Of a stretch of 57,955 nucleotides of DNA, positions 10,045 through 20,802 are shown piece after piece. A program made the position numbers and the translations under genes. A model generated the notes under the pieces. That model did not search any database, had not been told where the DNA came from, and worked only from the letters and a program-made list of their open reading frames with translations. The stretch comes from Pseudoneurospora amorphoporcata (Eukaryota; Ascomycota; Sordariomycetes; Sordariales; Sordariaceae). The stretch lies in contig MU859274.1 of NCBI GenBank assembly GCA_033297205.1, positions 1 to 57,955 of the forward strand, read 5' to 3'. The first letter of the stretch is position 1, and each line of letters opens with the position of its first letter.

Positions 10045-11125
10045 GAAAAGAGTGTTGGGCTTATCGGTAACGGATCATCTGGCGTCCAAATCCTTCCAGG
10101 CATTTAGCCGCTTATCCAGAAAATCATCGCTTTCATGCGTAATGCAACCTGGGTCTCAGCATTACCTGGGTTCGAAAGCCATCCGTATACCTACAGACGA
10201 AGAGAGGCAACGGTCCGCAGAAGAGCCTGATCATTTGCTTGCTTACCGCGAAACCGTCGAACGTGGAAACAGCAGTATCCTTCCTTTCTTTATCAAGGGT
10301 GGGAATGCCAACAGCAACTTCCGCAATCACACGCTCAACAACATGAAAGGGGAACTAGCAGGAAACAAGGAGTTGCAGGAGAAACTGATACCGACCTTTG
10401 CCCTCGGCTGCCCTCGACTCAGTCCGGGCGCTGGATGTCTGGAAGCCCTTGGGGAGCCAAACGTCCAGGTTGTGTTCTCTGGAGTGATCGAGGTGACGGA
10501 TCAAGGGTGTAAGTGTGAGGATGGGAGCGAGCATCAGGTCCCTGACATGCTTATCTGTGCCACCGGTTTTGGTGCCTCGTATCGGCCACGGCTCCCCATT
10601 GTTGCCGGCGACAAGAACCTGCAAGACGTCTGGGGATAGGATCCGGAATCCTATATGGGAATGGGTGCTGCCGACTTTTCCAGTTATCTGATATTGACCA
10701 CGATCAAGGCGGAGACGGACTATATCGTCAAGATGATCGACCACTGGCAGACACACAACACCCGGTCTTTTACGCCCGACGCGGCGGTCATCGGGGATTT
10801 TGTGGCACACAAGGACCAGTTCATGGCCAAGACTGTATGGGGGGATGATTGCAAGTCCTGGTACAAGTCCGGTTCGTGCAACGACAAAGTCACGGCTTTG
10901 TGGTGCGGGTCGACATTGCATTACCTCGAGGTCATTAGGCAGGTCAGATTTGAAGACTGGGAGTTTGAGTACGAGGGCAATCGCTTCACTTATCTTGGAA
11001 ATGGCCACAGTCAAACAGAGATGAACCCAGACGCGGATTGGGCATATCATGTTCGAGATGAGCATGACGACCTGCCGCTGACGCAGAATAAGATGACCAA
11101 GATCATGAACAAAGACCGGGTCAGT
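10045..11125 (+). pseudogene. Decayed Baeyer-Villiger-type flavin monooxygenase
   Basis: The homology starts abruptly with VGLIGNGSSGVQILPGI, the internal NADPH-binding motif of Baeyer-Villiger monooxygenases; the whole N-terminal FAD domain is absent and the region before is the 3' flank of the MFS gene. The same frame continues after a TAG (10105-10107) with RNATWVSALPGFESHPY. It then shifts by a net one base near 10190-10196 and continues with DEERQRSAEEPDHLLAYR, RGNSSILPFF and ICATGFGASYRPR. A second in-frame TAG lies at 10637-10639, after which DPESYMGMGAADF resumes. The segment normally following that motif seems shortened. Both TAG codons could come from CAG by a C-to-T change in CpA context. 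The piece is surely not a functional monooxygenase. It may once have been part of the neighbouring cluster. Confidence 0.85.
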
Positions 11126-11170
11126 TATCGTGCCCAACAAAGGAACCGGCGAGGGTGTGTTCTTTTCTGG

Positions 11171-11941
11171 GATCGGATATTTCCGTAGTTACTGAAAATG
11201 AAGCTTTGGTTTGCAGGAGTGCCTCTCTCGTTGAATGGCGATTCATGTGACTGGTCGATTATTTGAAGGTTGATGATGTCAGGAGGAGGAAGTTTCAATG
11301 GAGAGGTCGGTGATTACAGGAGGGTGACGAGTGCGCTGTATTCAGTAACATCCTGCACAGGCCATCGTCCAGCGACTTCCACTTTTGATACCATCAGGCA
11401 GCCCGCCAAGTTTCCTTCCCGTTACCACTTCCACTTCCACCATTCACAAAAAAAAAAAACCATCAATGAACGACAAATTCGCTTTCCACTTCCACAAGCA
11501 TTAAGGCTGGTGCTCTTGCTCATTAGGTATGATTTCCATTCCCTTTTTGGTCCCGTAATCTTCCGCCATTTTTTTCCGCAATCCTATCGCGGTGAGGGTC
11601 CGTCCGGTGCTGATGATCGTCAGCTAGTACATTAACAGATTTCAGAAGGAGCTCCCACCTTGCGAGTTAGACTCTCATCTCATTAACACAGATAACATCG
11701 GACAGCGACACAGAACGTGTAACGCTTGGGACATCGGACCTCAAAGAGTATTTGACAGCGCCCCAGCTCAACATGAATATTCTATATACAAGATCTTCAT
11801 CCCTAGTATAGACAGAGAAGTAGTGCTAACATCATTGTCCTCCAGCATCCAGATCCTTTCTTCCCTTCAGACCCGATAAGCTTGCAACCGGACACTCCGG
11901 TATCCTACACCCGTTTGTTTCCCTGCACCCTATAGACAAAC
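11171..11941. other. Intergenic region between the monooxygenase relic and the AA13 gene
   Basis: No supported gene was found. It contains an A11 run near 11449-11459 and the 3' flank of the starch oxidase gene, which reads toward it on the minus strand. Confidence 0.5.
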
Positions 11942-11944
11942 AGC

Positions 11945-13225
11945 CTACTTCCACGATGAAGCTGCAGTCACTGAGTCGGAGCAGCTCTCGGGAACAGTGT
12001 ACGACCTGTTGGGGTCGCTCTCCCAGGTCACGGCGCCGCTGCTGGCCACTTTGACGAACTTGTACTCAAAGGCGGTGCCAGCAGGGAGCTTGACCGTGGC
12101 AGTCCAGAGCGGGTTGCTGGTGGTGTACTGCGAAGCGGACAAGGCAACACCGGACAAGGTGCTCCAGCTGCCGAGCTGCGAGATGGAACCAACAAGCTTG
12201 ATGGACTCGCCATAGCTGGTGGTGACAAGGTGGTTGAAGGTCACAGCGACGGTGGCAACAGGGGTGCAAGAGGCGCTGGTAGTCTTGCTGCTGGTAACAA
12301 GTGTTGTGGCGGTGGCAGTGGTCTTGGTGGTGGAGGGGTTGGTCTCGCCGCCGCTGCCGACAATGGCAATGTCAGCGCACGAGAGGTAGACCTGAGCGGT
12401 CTGAAAGGAGTTCCAGCGGAAAGAGAGCAGGGTGTGGCCGGAGACGTAGTTGGGCATCTTGATCTTCTTGGTGACAGTGTAGCCGCCAGCAATGGTGGTG
12501 AAGCAAGATCCAAGAGCAGCGTTGTCGACGCCCTGGCAACCGCGGCGGTTGTCAGCCTGGAAGGCGTTGCAGGCTAAGTCACACGGTTAGCCGAAGGCAC
12601 TTTCTTAGGTATTGATACAAGCTAACTTACTGAACCAGTCATTCCTCCAGCAAGCCTGGCCCTGTTGGCAGTCAGGGCTAAAGTTGCAAGACTGGCCATT
12701 CACATCCGTGCAGGGAAGGGTGCCCTTCTTGAAGCAATCCTCGGCAGCCTGCTTCTCCGCATCGGTCGGGAGATAGCCAGGAGTGAGGAACTTATTGACA
12801 AGCGCCTGGTCTTGGCAGATACGGTAGGAGAACATGCCACCGTGGTCGCCGTTGTGGTCAACGCACCACTGGACATCGATAGTATCGCCAGTCTTGTACG
12901 TCACAACAGGAGCGTTACCCCAGTCGCTAGCAGGCTGGTTGTAGTCGATGCTGACACGGGCGTTGTAGCCGCAAGGACCACTCCTGCCGACCTTGGCCTC
13001 CGTAACGTTAGGCCATGCGGTCACGGGCTCCAGAATGGAGCACTCGGGGCAAGTGTCCAAGCCGGCCTAGAAACACGGATTAGCACGATCGATCTTCCAA
13101 CGATCGTCAGGGCAAGTGCTTACCTCCGCACCAAGTCTGGTACGACTAGAAGGAATGGTCAGATATCCATGGGCGTTGACCGTTGCGGCCGACGCAAGGA
13201 TAGCCGAGATGACGGAGAACTTCAT
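11945..13225 (-). CDS. Starch-active lytic polysaccharide monooxygenase (AA13) with CBM20
   Basis: Three exons on the minus strand (13225-13124, 13066-12631, 12573-11945; both introns 57 nt) give 388 residues. Cleavage of the 18-residue signal peptide (MKFSVISAILASAATVNA) exposes His19 as the N-terminal residue, as the copper histidine brace requires. The second brace His is probably His109 in NGDHGGMFSYRIC. Many paired Cys residues and the closing AQVYLSCADIA are typical of the AA13 catalytic domain. A Ser/Thr-rich linker of about 25 residues leads to a CBM20 starch-binding domain (about 282-388; GSISQLGSW, WESDPNRSY). The enzyme should oxidatively cleave alpha-1,4-glucans in starch outside the cell, helping amylases. 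N. crassa has a characterised enzyme with this same domain layout. Confidence 0.95.
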
Positions 13226-14499
13226 ATTGTCAAGTTAACGGCGAAGACCGGAACCTAAGAAGGATGACCGAGGAAGTGTGCCCGAGTGTCCGAATCAAGA
13301 TGCATTCTCAGCGGTTTGGCTAATTCTTTAAGTACTCTTCAGCAGGATGACGACGTCTCTTCATCCAAAGACCCTTTCACGATGCATAGATCGCCGGCGG
13401 AGTTTTTCTCAACGGTCCTGCTAATACGACCGAAGTACTGCCATCAAAGATGACGTTGGGCGCGTTCGATATCCCCTTCAGTGGCCGGCATGGTACAATA
13501 GTCCAAAATACATGATCTTGGTACCAAGCACCGCCATACCACCCTTGGCGGACTTGCCCAGATAGATGACTTGCACGAGAATCATATATGTTTTTATCAA
13601 AAGGGCAGTCAAAAATCCGGGGCCCCAGCCTCATCCAGGGCGCCAGCCGTTGGAGATTTGTCGGCTTCTGTTACTCTTCTGGGCCTTCCTTCCGGGGTAG
13701 CAACCGGCTTCACAGCGTTGCAAACGGCCCGAATCCTTGCGTCTGATAACCCAGAATCCCCACGTTTTCCATCTCCGGTGCTACCCCTAGTACGCCGAGC
13801 CAGGTACGAGTCCTTGGTATAAGGGAGCATTTGGGCTCGAGGTGAAATGGAACATTGGCTGAGAATGGTCGGGCTTTTGGCAATGCCCGGATTGAGGATG
13901 GGGAGATGACGTGGTTCAGCTCAAGCGAGAACTGCCAAGTGGCTTGGAGAATTCGTGACGAAAATAATTCTTTCTCTCGAATGTTGGAGGTTTTCTCTCT
14001 CCTCCAAACCTAAAAAATATCCTCGGGTCCCTCATCGCCAGAGCTTCCTTCGGCGTCATTCCGGATTACCACTTTGTGGTTCATTCACATCATCTCCAGT
14101 TCGGTGGGAGTCCTCCACTGAGGCAACGCACCTCGTCCAATTCCATCCATCTATCCACCGTTCTCAACTTCCTCTTGTGACGGCGGTAGTACCTCAACAA
14201 TAACCCCATCAAGCTCCATCACTCCCTCTGAAGGTCCAACACAAGTCATGTCCTCCGTGATAACCTCGGGACAGGCCATAGAGAACTCGCCGAAAGCGAT
14301 GGCATAATGTGGCCTCGTGGTTCGCCATTCAACTCCCGTCAGCATGTGTCACCAGACCGTAGCCGCTTAAGCGCCAGTGTCAAGTCAACTGCACCAAGAC
14401 GAGGACATACCTCGGCCTTTCTAGCGACCCAACCCCTCCTTGGCCACTACTACAATCCCACGTCCTATTGAAGGTAATCCGCGCCAACTCGATATTAAT
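13226..14499. other. Upstream region of the AA13 gene; possible remnants of the next gene
   Basis: The proximal part is the AA13 promoter. From about 14381 to 14499 the minus strand stays in the frame of the small gene that stops at 14500 (INIELARITFNRTWDCSS and onward), and 14151-14345 minus holds another short open frame. These could be former or alternative exons of that gene. No other gene is supported. Confidence 0.4.
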
Positions 14500-14918
14500 C
14501 TAAAACCTCACCAGCACATCTATATCACTTGGCAATCGCGTCTCGTCGGGCAGACAGATGCTATTAAACTGCAGGTCGCAGGTGGAAAAGTCTATGGCGT
14601 TCGTATTCGAGCTCAGCACCTCCAAAGAAACGACGCCGGGCGTATATGTCTCGTTGCTGTAGGTTACGTTGACCGAGAGGAGGGTCCAGTGAGGGATAGG
14701 CGGGTATTTCGCAAGAGGGAAGGCAGAGGAAAGAGTGAGTAAGAACAGAAGAAGGGCAAAAACGAGGCGACTTGGTCGATGCACACTTGGTTGGATGCCA
14801 CCTGGAATAGCCCTGACTGCCACAGATTTATTATCAAGCCACGAGGAGATTCAGGAAAATGTCGATTAAGCTCACCTCTGTGCAAGTTACTGACTTTGGA
14901 GACGCAGTTTCCATACAT
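14500..14918 (-). CDS. Small secreted or membrane-anchored hypothetical protein, possibly truncated
   Basis: An ATG at 14918 (MYGNCVSKVSN) followed by a 59-nt intron (14817-14875, GTGAGC..GGCAG) gives 119 residues ending at TAG 14500. Residues 26-45 are strongly hydrophobic (FALLLFLLTLSS) and would be a signal anchor or a signal peptide with a long n-region. The following part has paired Cys residues and looks like a beta-rich extracellular domain (VNVTYSNETYTPGVVSLEV). The frame continues beyond the TAG with coding-like sequence, so either the stop is a nonsense change of a CAG codon, or a donor just before it (GTGAGG) is used. The exon model is tentative and no family is recognised. Confidence 0.35.
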
Positions 14919-15134
14919 CGTTGTCAATAAAACTTTATTTTGGCTATTTGAAAGCTGGGCCAACGCAATTATCTCTTATCTCGTCCCTTCTCGGCCACCT
15001 GGTGGTGGATGAGTAACGGCTCGCATCGTAGGTCGTGTCCGGCTGAATGCAGCAATTTCTATTTGATCCGAAGCAACTGCAACCACGGGTTGAAACCGGT
15101 CTGTACCCCTCTCTTCTCCATACCAACCCCGAAA

Positions 15135-16579
15135 TCAAAGACGGTTGAACCGACATCTCCGGCAGACCTGCAACCGACACTGCCGGCACTCATAAATGAA
15201 TTGCGGTAGCCAGTTGTAACACACTTCGCACTGAAACTGCCCTCCTCGGCCTTTGAATCGGTCATGATCACATTCATGATTCTTGATCAAGTGCTGCGCG
15301 GCCGCCTCCACACGAGCCTGCCTCTCGACTACCGGGATCTGCGCAACATCCGCATCTCGGTTGACGTGCCTGTTGGCTTGGGCCATGAGAGCCTCCGCGC
15401 TATATAGTTCGCAACGGCAGGTCTGCGGCTTCGTCCACCTCTCGCCACAAGCATAGCAGAATTCAGCACCACAGAGGCAGGCTGTGCACTATGGTCAGTT
15501 TACATTCGAATGGCCTTCAGTCTAGTAAAGTCAGGCAAACGAAGGGACTTACTGATATGATTACAGCCATAGTTAAGTTCCACCATCCTGTGACAGGAAT
15601 AGCACCTCCTCCAACCCTCTCTCTCTGCCATCGCAAGCACAACCTGTGTAGACGTGTCTTGGGGACAGTCCCTGCCGACATGGGCTTGGCCTTTGCAGAC
15701 CACGCATGTCCTCGTCCGACACTTGACGCATGTACCGATATTGTTATGGATTCCTTGAGGCGGTACAAACACAGAGCAAGTAGGCTGTGAGCAGTAAATT
15801 GGGTTGGGTGTTTCATACTCAAGCTTCTTGGCCAAGAATTTCCCGACCAGTTCTGGTCCAAGCAAGAAGCGGCACTTGTCCAACGGGATCGGATCGCGGC
15901 AACACCGAGGTGGAAACAGTGTCTGATCCATCAACAGGTCAGTGAAGAGTTTGGTCAAACAGCCCTGGCAGTAGTGGTGCTGGCATGAAAAGGAAGCCAC
16001 TTCATAGAAACGGAATCTATCCGTACATGCCACACACTCTCTCATGGCTGGAGTCTCGGGTCTTGAGCCTGGGGTTGTTGAGCGAGGGCGGCTAGCGGCC
16101 CATGCTGAAGACTCAGCTGCGCCATCTCCAGTCGGATCAGAGATGTATATGGCGCTCAGCTTGTCGATGAAATCGTTCTCAAGCGGTTCATTTATGATGG
16201 AGAATGCGGGACTCGAAGGCCTGGCTTGCGGCTGGACAGCACGCTGGGCTACGCCACCTAGCGAGCAGGCCATTTGGTGGTCTTGCCTTGCCTGGTCTTC
16301 AGCCTGGACGACCTCGGCGATAGCGGCTGCATCCTGGCGAACAGCGACGGCAATGCTGGCGCACATGGTGCGGTCAGCGAGACGTTGGTTGACAGAAGCC
16401 AGTTCCGCCTCATAAGTCGCAATGGCAATCTCGAGGTCTGTCGTCTCTCCCTCTCGGCGTTTTCCTTTTCCCTTGGCAGCTGCCTGGAGCTCGTTGAGAT
16501 CTAGTAGGTAAAGCTCGATCGTGAGTTTGAGGGTGTCGAGGTCGACGCCGGCGGCGCAGAGATCTAGTGGGAGATCCAT
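15135..16579 (-). CDS. RBR-type (RING1-IBR-RING2) E3 ubiquitin ligase
   Basis: Exons 16579-15553 and 15481-15135 (71-nt intron, GTAAGT..CACAG) give 457 residues. The N-terminal 170 residues are charged and partly helical (a coiled segment around LEIAIATYEAELASVNQRL). RING1 begins with ECVACTDRF (about 182) and includes SCQHHYCQGCL. The IBR region contains YCSQPTCSVFVPPQ and CVKCRTRTCVVCKGQ. RING2 begins CYSCHRMVELNYGCNHI, and the splice joins it to TCLCGAEFCYACGERW; the Cys in GCNHIT is the expected catalytic thioester Cys. A second Cys/His group near the C-terminus (HECDHDRFKGRGG, CEVCYNW, CRQCRLQVCRRC) is an extra zinc-binding module. RBR enzymes pass ubiquitin from E2 through this Cys to substrates. 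Fungal proteins of this form are numerous and mostly unstudied. Confidence 0.9.
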
Positions 16580-18554
16580 GGTAGGCGTGGTCGGTACTGA
16601 CGCCAGGCTACGGTTTGATACTAAGCTCTGACTTCGTTATTAGCTCGGATCCTTTTTATACGATGGCATGCAAAGGTGAGTAAGGATCCAAGATGACCGC
16701 GTGGGGCTGAATACAGGACAACCATGGAAGGGAAACCGCAATGGGAGTACTGATCCATTCTGATCTCAAGGGCCAACCTACTATTGACGTCGAGAAATAA
16801 AAGACTACCCCCTTCCAAAGGCGAAAACGTGGAAAGTTATTTCAACTGAGTTGAAGAACTGAGACAGAACGACAACTGAAATCCGTAAATTTCAACCTTT
16901 GGGGAACCAGAAAGGATCCTTGGGGCAAACGAAAGTTCGAGAGCGCGTTCTGCATCGGTCGTGTTGGCCAAATATCTCCAGCCACTGCTAATCGTGAGAC
17001 GCAGCGACAGCTAGGAAGTTGCTAGGTCAACTGGATCAAGAGTTAACAAAGGCCCAACAAGTGAACGTTGATGTCTGCGTCAGTTATCTACTGAAAAAAA
17101 AAAAAGAAGAAAAGAAGTTGTGCGTCTCTCAATGGATCGAACGGCGCTGATAAAAGAAAAAGCAAACGGCCGTTTGTTGCTCGGCCTGACATCGTCATTG
17201 TACATCGAAGCCAAACGGAAGGCCGAGCATTGGTTTATCTATTTGCTAACAGTTTTAATGGTAAATCACAATTCAGTCTGCTAGTGTGAGTTAGTGCAAG
17301 ATGCTCACTGCAACGCCCTCCCCAGTTAATGGTGCAAGCCACAGTCGATGTCCTGCAGGCTGCCAATACTATGCAGCCCTCGTACGGGCCTCTTGCAGGC
17401 GCCTTCAGGGGTAGAGAGCGACTCTACTCTTTGGAGAAGAAAACCGGAAGCCAACAACGGCATCCCATCCTCTTTCGTCCATCTTTTGGTTGTTCTTTGC
17501 TCAAAACATCAAGACATTCTACACTTCGATGTCTAGTGGTATTTATCACTGGGGCATGCTTCGGCGAGACTCAGTTTAGCCATGATGTTTTGCTCACTCT
17601 ATTCCAGGCAGCCAAAGCTGCCTGCCTTCTCTAGATCCCACTTTGGCCGAAACAATCCAGATATCCATCATTATTACTAATGCGAACATCTTAATATCAG
17701 TGGTAAGCGAACTGGAACATCCTGATATCCCCTTGAACTGGTACCGTAATAGCAATACCGGACACATATACCACGGGACCTAACAACAATAACAACAAAA
17801 CGACAGTGTCGATATCTTCTTTGCCTATACAAAACAATATGTTGGCCGGTCATTCCTTGGCGCCCATTCACCGGCACTCCCGTCCTGTCTGTTGAGGCTG
17901 CCCCGTTTTCGGTTTCACTTGTTCCACTACAACAACCAGAATCAAGCCATATTTCCGTCGTCCAAGTCCAACATAATCCCGGGTAGGATACCCCTTCGCA
18001 GATGTCTTTTTACATCGGAAGTTGTTTCAAGAATGGGCTTCGCAAGTGCGATGCGGTTTATCTTGGAGTGTAATGTATCTCCAACTCCGCGGTTAGTGCC
18101 CTAACAACTCCAGATTCTTCCTTTAGGACAACGAGAGGTAGTTCTAACAAAACAAAAGCCAAGGCCTAGTGTTGTGAGGGTGGTCACGTGGCCTCTGTGC
18201 CAGCGCCTCTCCCTCTCGTGCCCTACTTTTCAGCCCTCCAGATTAGCCGCCTCTCTCTTTCTCTCTCCATAGCAATACACACAGTCATTCTAGCCTGTTC
18301 ACACCTAGTCCCGGACTCAAAGCAAACTGGAAAGCCAGCAGGCTTGACCACTTGAGCTGCTTGCCTTCAAGCTCGGTGACATCCACCCTAATCCACCGCC
18401 TGAACAAAACACCAGTTGCGAAAAAGAATAAATCCCATATGCCGTCCGTTTAGGTAGATGGTACTCAGTCCAGCTTGCACATCTGTCAACTAGCTCTTTC
18501 CCATGTCCAAAGAGATCCCTCGCACAGCCACGCTCGTCAAACTCCTCGCTGACC
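16580..18554. other. Intergenic region, about 2 kb, nothing convincing
   Basis: Short open frames at 17329-17634 and 17892-18104 show no domain or codon pattern that I trust. There are an A-rich run near 17094-17120 and polypyrimidine stretches near 18238-18270. I see no gene, tRNA or mobile element. Confidence 0.45.
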
Positions 18555-19259
18555 TTAGCACTCGAGCTTTCCGTTGCTCTTTCGCCTGATCCCACTATAA
18601 TCTGTCAAAGGAACGATGTGTTAGCATGAACGGAAAGCTAAGGTGACCCTGAAGTGCCAAAGTGATTCCAGTCGATAGACTGCAAGTGGGTGTCCCGAGG
18701 AGGAGCGTTTTAACGTACACAAGGTTAGTGGTGGATTTCGCTCGCAAATCAAACCCGGAATACCCTTATCGACCAAGTTGGTCATTTTGCAAGGCCCTTT
18801 ATCCCTGCAGAGGTTTCCGACCCTGATGTTCGTAATTATGTTAGCTGACTTTGATGCAAGCGGGGAGACAGAGGACCATATCACTCACTTTTCATCAAGC
18901 CGTTCAAAGTCAGTATTATCCATGACCTTCCAGTCAAAGAACGTCTTGACCTTGCGAAGGTTCTCCGGCGCTCCTTTCATCACAAAATGCGACATGCATT
19001 TGTTGATGTCGAGCTTGGACTCGGGTCTGTCGTCGGGCTTGCCATCTTTCTCGCAGTGCGCGGTGAGCACGCATTTCTCTTCATCAAAGCCATAATTGTA
19101 GCATTTTGTCCCAAAGTCATTCCCATCTACCCGCTTTTTAACCGAAGCATGCTGGTCGGAATCGCGAGACTGTAGCGAGGTGGGCGGGGACTTGGCGACG
19201 TGTCCCATGGAAGGTAGACAGAAGGAGAGGAAGAGGCCTAGAATTGGTGGGGAACGCAT
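18555..19259 (-). CDS. Cysteine-rich small secreted protein
   Basis: Three exons (19259-18889, 18822-18719, 18601-18555) are joined through introns of 66 and 117 nt; the second ends with a canonical branch ATGCTAACAC and TTTGACAG. The product has 173 residues. The ATG at 19259 was preferred over an upstream in-frame ATG because it opens directly on a signal peptide (MRSPPILGLFLSFCLPSMG). The mature part is hydrophilic and Lys/Asp-rich with eight Cys residues (KCYNYGFDEEKC, HCEKDGK, NKCMS, NLCRD, PCKM, ICERN, final EC), so up to four disulfides are possible. It would be secreted and stable outside the cell. Size and Cys content recall effector-like or antimicrobial-like fungal proteins, but I recognise no family and propose no activity. 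Confidence 0.65.
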
Positions 19260-19765
19260 CTTGAACGGTGTGCTTATCTTGGGCAATTGGCGTGTTTTGT
19301 GATGTGTTTTTTTTTCTTCTTCACTTTGGGAAAGGGTGGTTCGCTCAGAGTAGTGTTCGGTTGAGTGGAGGCAGGGAGAAGGGAACTGATGATTCAGAAA
19401 AGCGCTACGCTTGGTGCAGGTGCAATTACTGGAGGTCTTATACCAAGAACGACGGTTCATTTCCATGATGCAATCAATGAGTTAGCGCGCGGTTGTTTCA
19501 TGGGCATTAACTAACAAACTGACAGGCAACTGAAGCGGGTGGGATTCTTGTTGGGAAGGAAGAAAGGAGAGGGATTTCAATCATTGAGAGGCAGGACATC
19601 CCACTTCACAACTCCCCTCGTGACCAACCGGAGCAAAGAGAACATACGGTTGTCAACATCTCCTATGCGTTGATGGCCCCTTCCTCTGGTGTGTTGGTCG
19701 CTCTTCCTTTGCCAGGCGGCATCTTGTTGGGTCCCTTCCATTAAGCGCCAATTTGGAGGTTCTCG

Positions 19766-20330
19766 ATGACAGTAGGCCTGGACTTCATTGTTCTCGTTGT
19801 GGCGCTTAAGTGCCCCTGGGTACCGGACTGCCGGATGATGGCCTTTCTGGCAAAGGCATTGTTGGCGGTCCCGCTACAGAATCGACTCCTTCCCCATCTT
19901 TGCGTTTGCCGTTGGATCCAGACTGGATCAAGAAGCCACAAGTTACCTCACTACTTCTACTCGTCTTCATCGCCATCGGCCGTATACAATGAGATGTACC
20001 AGGGCATATGGAACGAGGTTGCAGAAGAAAAGAAAACGATTCGCGAACTAACCCATCGTCTCTCACGCTGCAAAGAGAGACTAAGTCAGCTTGAAGCCGC
20101 CATGGACAGCCCCGCGGCGGCGACCCCTCCCCTTTGCGGAAGATCCGCGTGCCCCAACAGGAAGATGGGCAAGGGCGAAGCTGTTTCTCGAGCACAACAT
20201 AGGTATGTACTCCCCCTGCTTGAGATCCTGCCTCTGGCAGGCGTGGGAGTGGTGGGAGTGGTTGCGGCTGAATATTATCACTTCCTGTTGTCAGGTGGGT
20301 CTTGTGACTCTTGTCAGTTTGGAGGGTTAA
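19766..20330 (+). CDS. Doubtful hypothetical protein with a short coiled coil
   Basis: An ATG at 19766 opens a frame with a moderately hydrophobic first 40 residues, then a clearly helical, charged segment (WNEVAEEKKTIRELTHRLSR, then ERLSQLEAAM) that could form a coiled coil. With a donor at 20203 (GTATGT) and an acceptor at 20317 (CTTGTCAG) it ends at TAA 20330 with 149 residues. No domain is recognised, and the opposite strand is also open over part of it. I list it because the heptad-like segment looks coding, but the N-terminal part may be wrong. Confidence 0.28.
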
Positions 20331-20802
20331 ATCAGCCAGTAAGACGAGGGTTCTGTATACGTACTACCTAAAGACTAAGGTAGCCTCCCAGCCACCGCAA
20401 AAGTGCTACAGACCTTCTAATACTCTGGGATCCCCCAACCTGTGTGTACAGATTCTCTACTCTACACTTTCAATCAACATAGCGATTTACCCATATTCTT
20501 GCGGTTCACATAACCGTGTTTTCTTCGTCCCTTCCTGTCTTGTGGGTCCAGCCCTCACACGGCTTTCCTGTAATTTAGCCCTCCACATTTCTTTTTCTTT
20601 TCTTCTCTAGTCTTCTCTCCACAGCATACACATATCTACACATTCATTTTGCCCTCTTATCCAAGACTTCCCCGCTTCAACTATCGAGATACAAAAACAC
20701 ATAACTTCCACATCTCGCCCATCCTCAACCACCTGAGCACTCAACACGCGATGTGATATCCTTCCTTCTGCGTATCCTCCTCCCTCTCCCCCATCATCGA
20801 CC

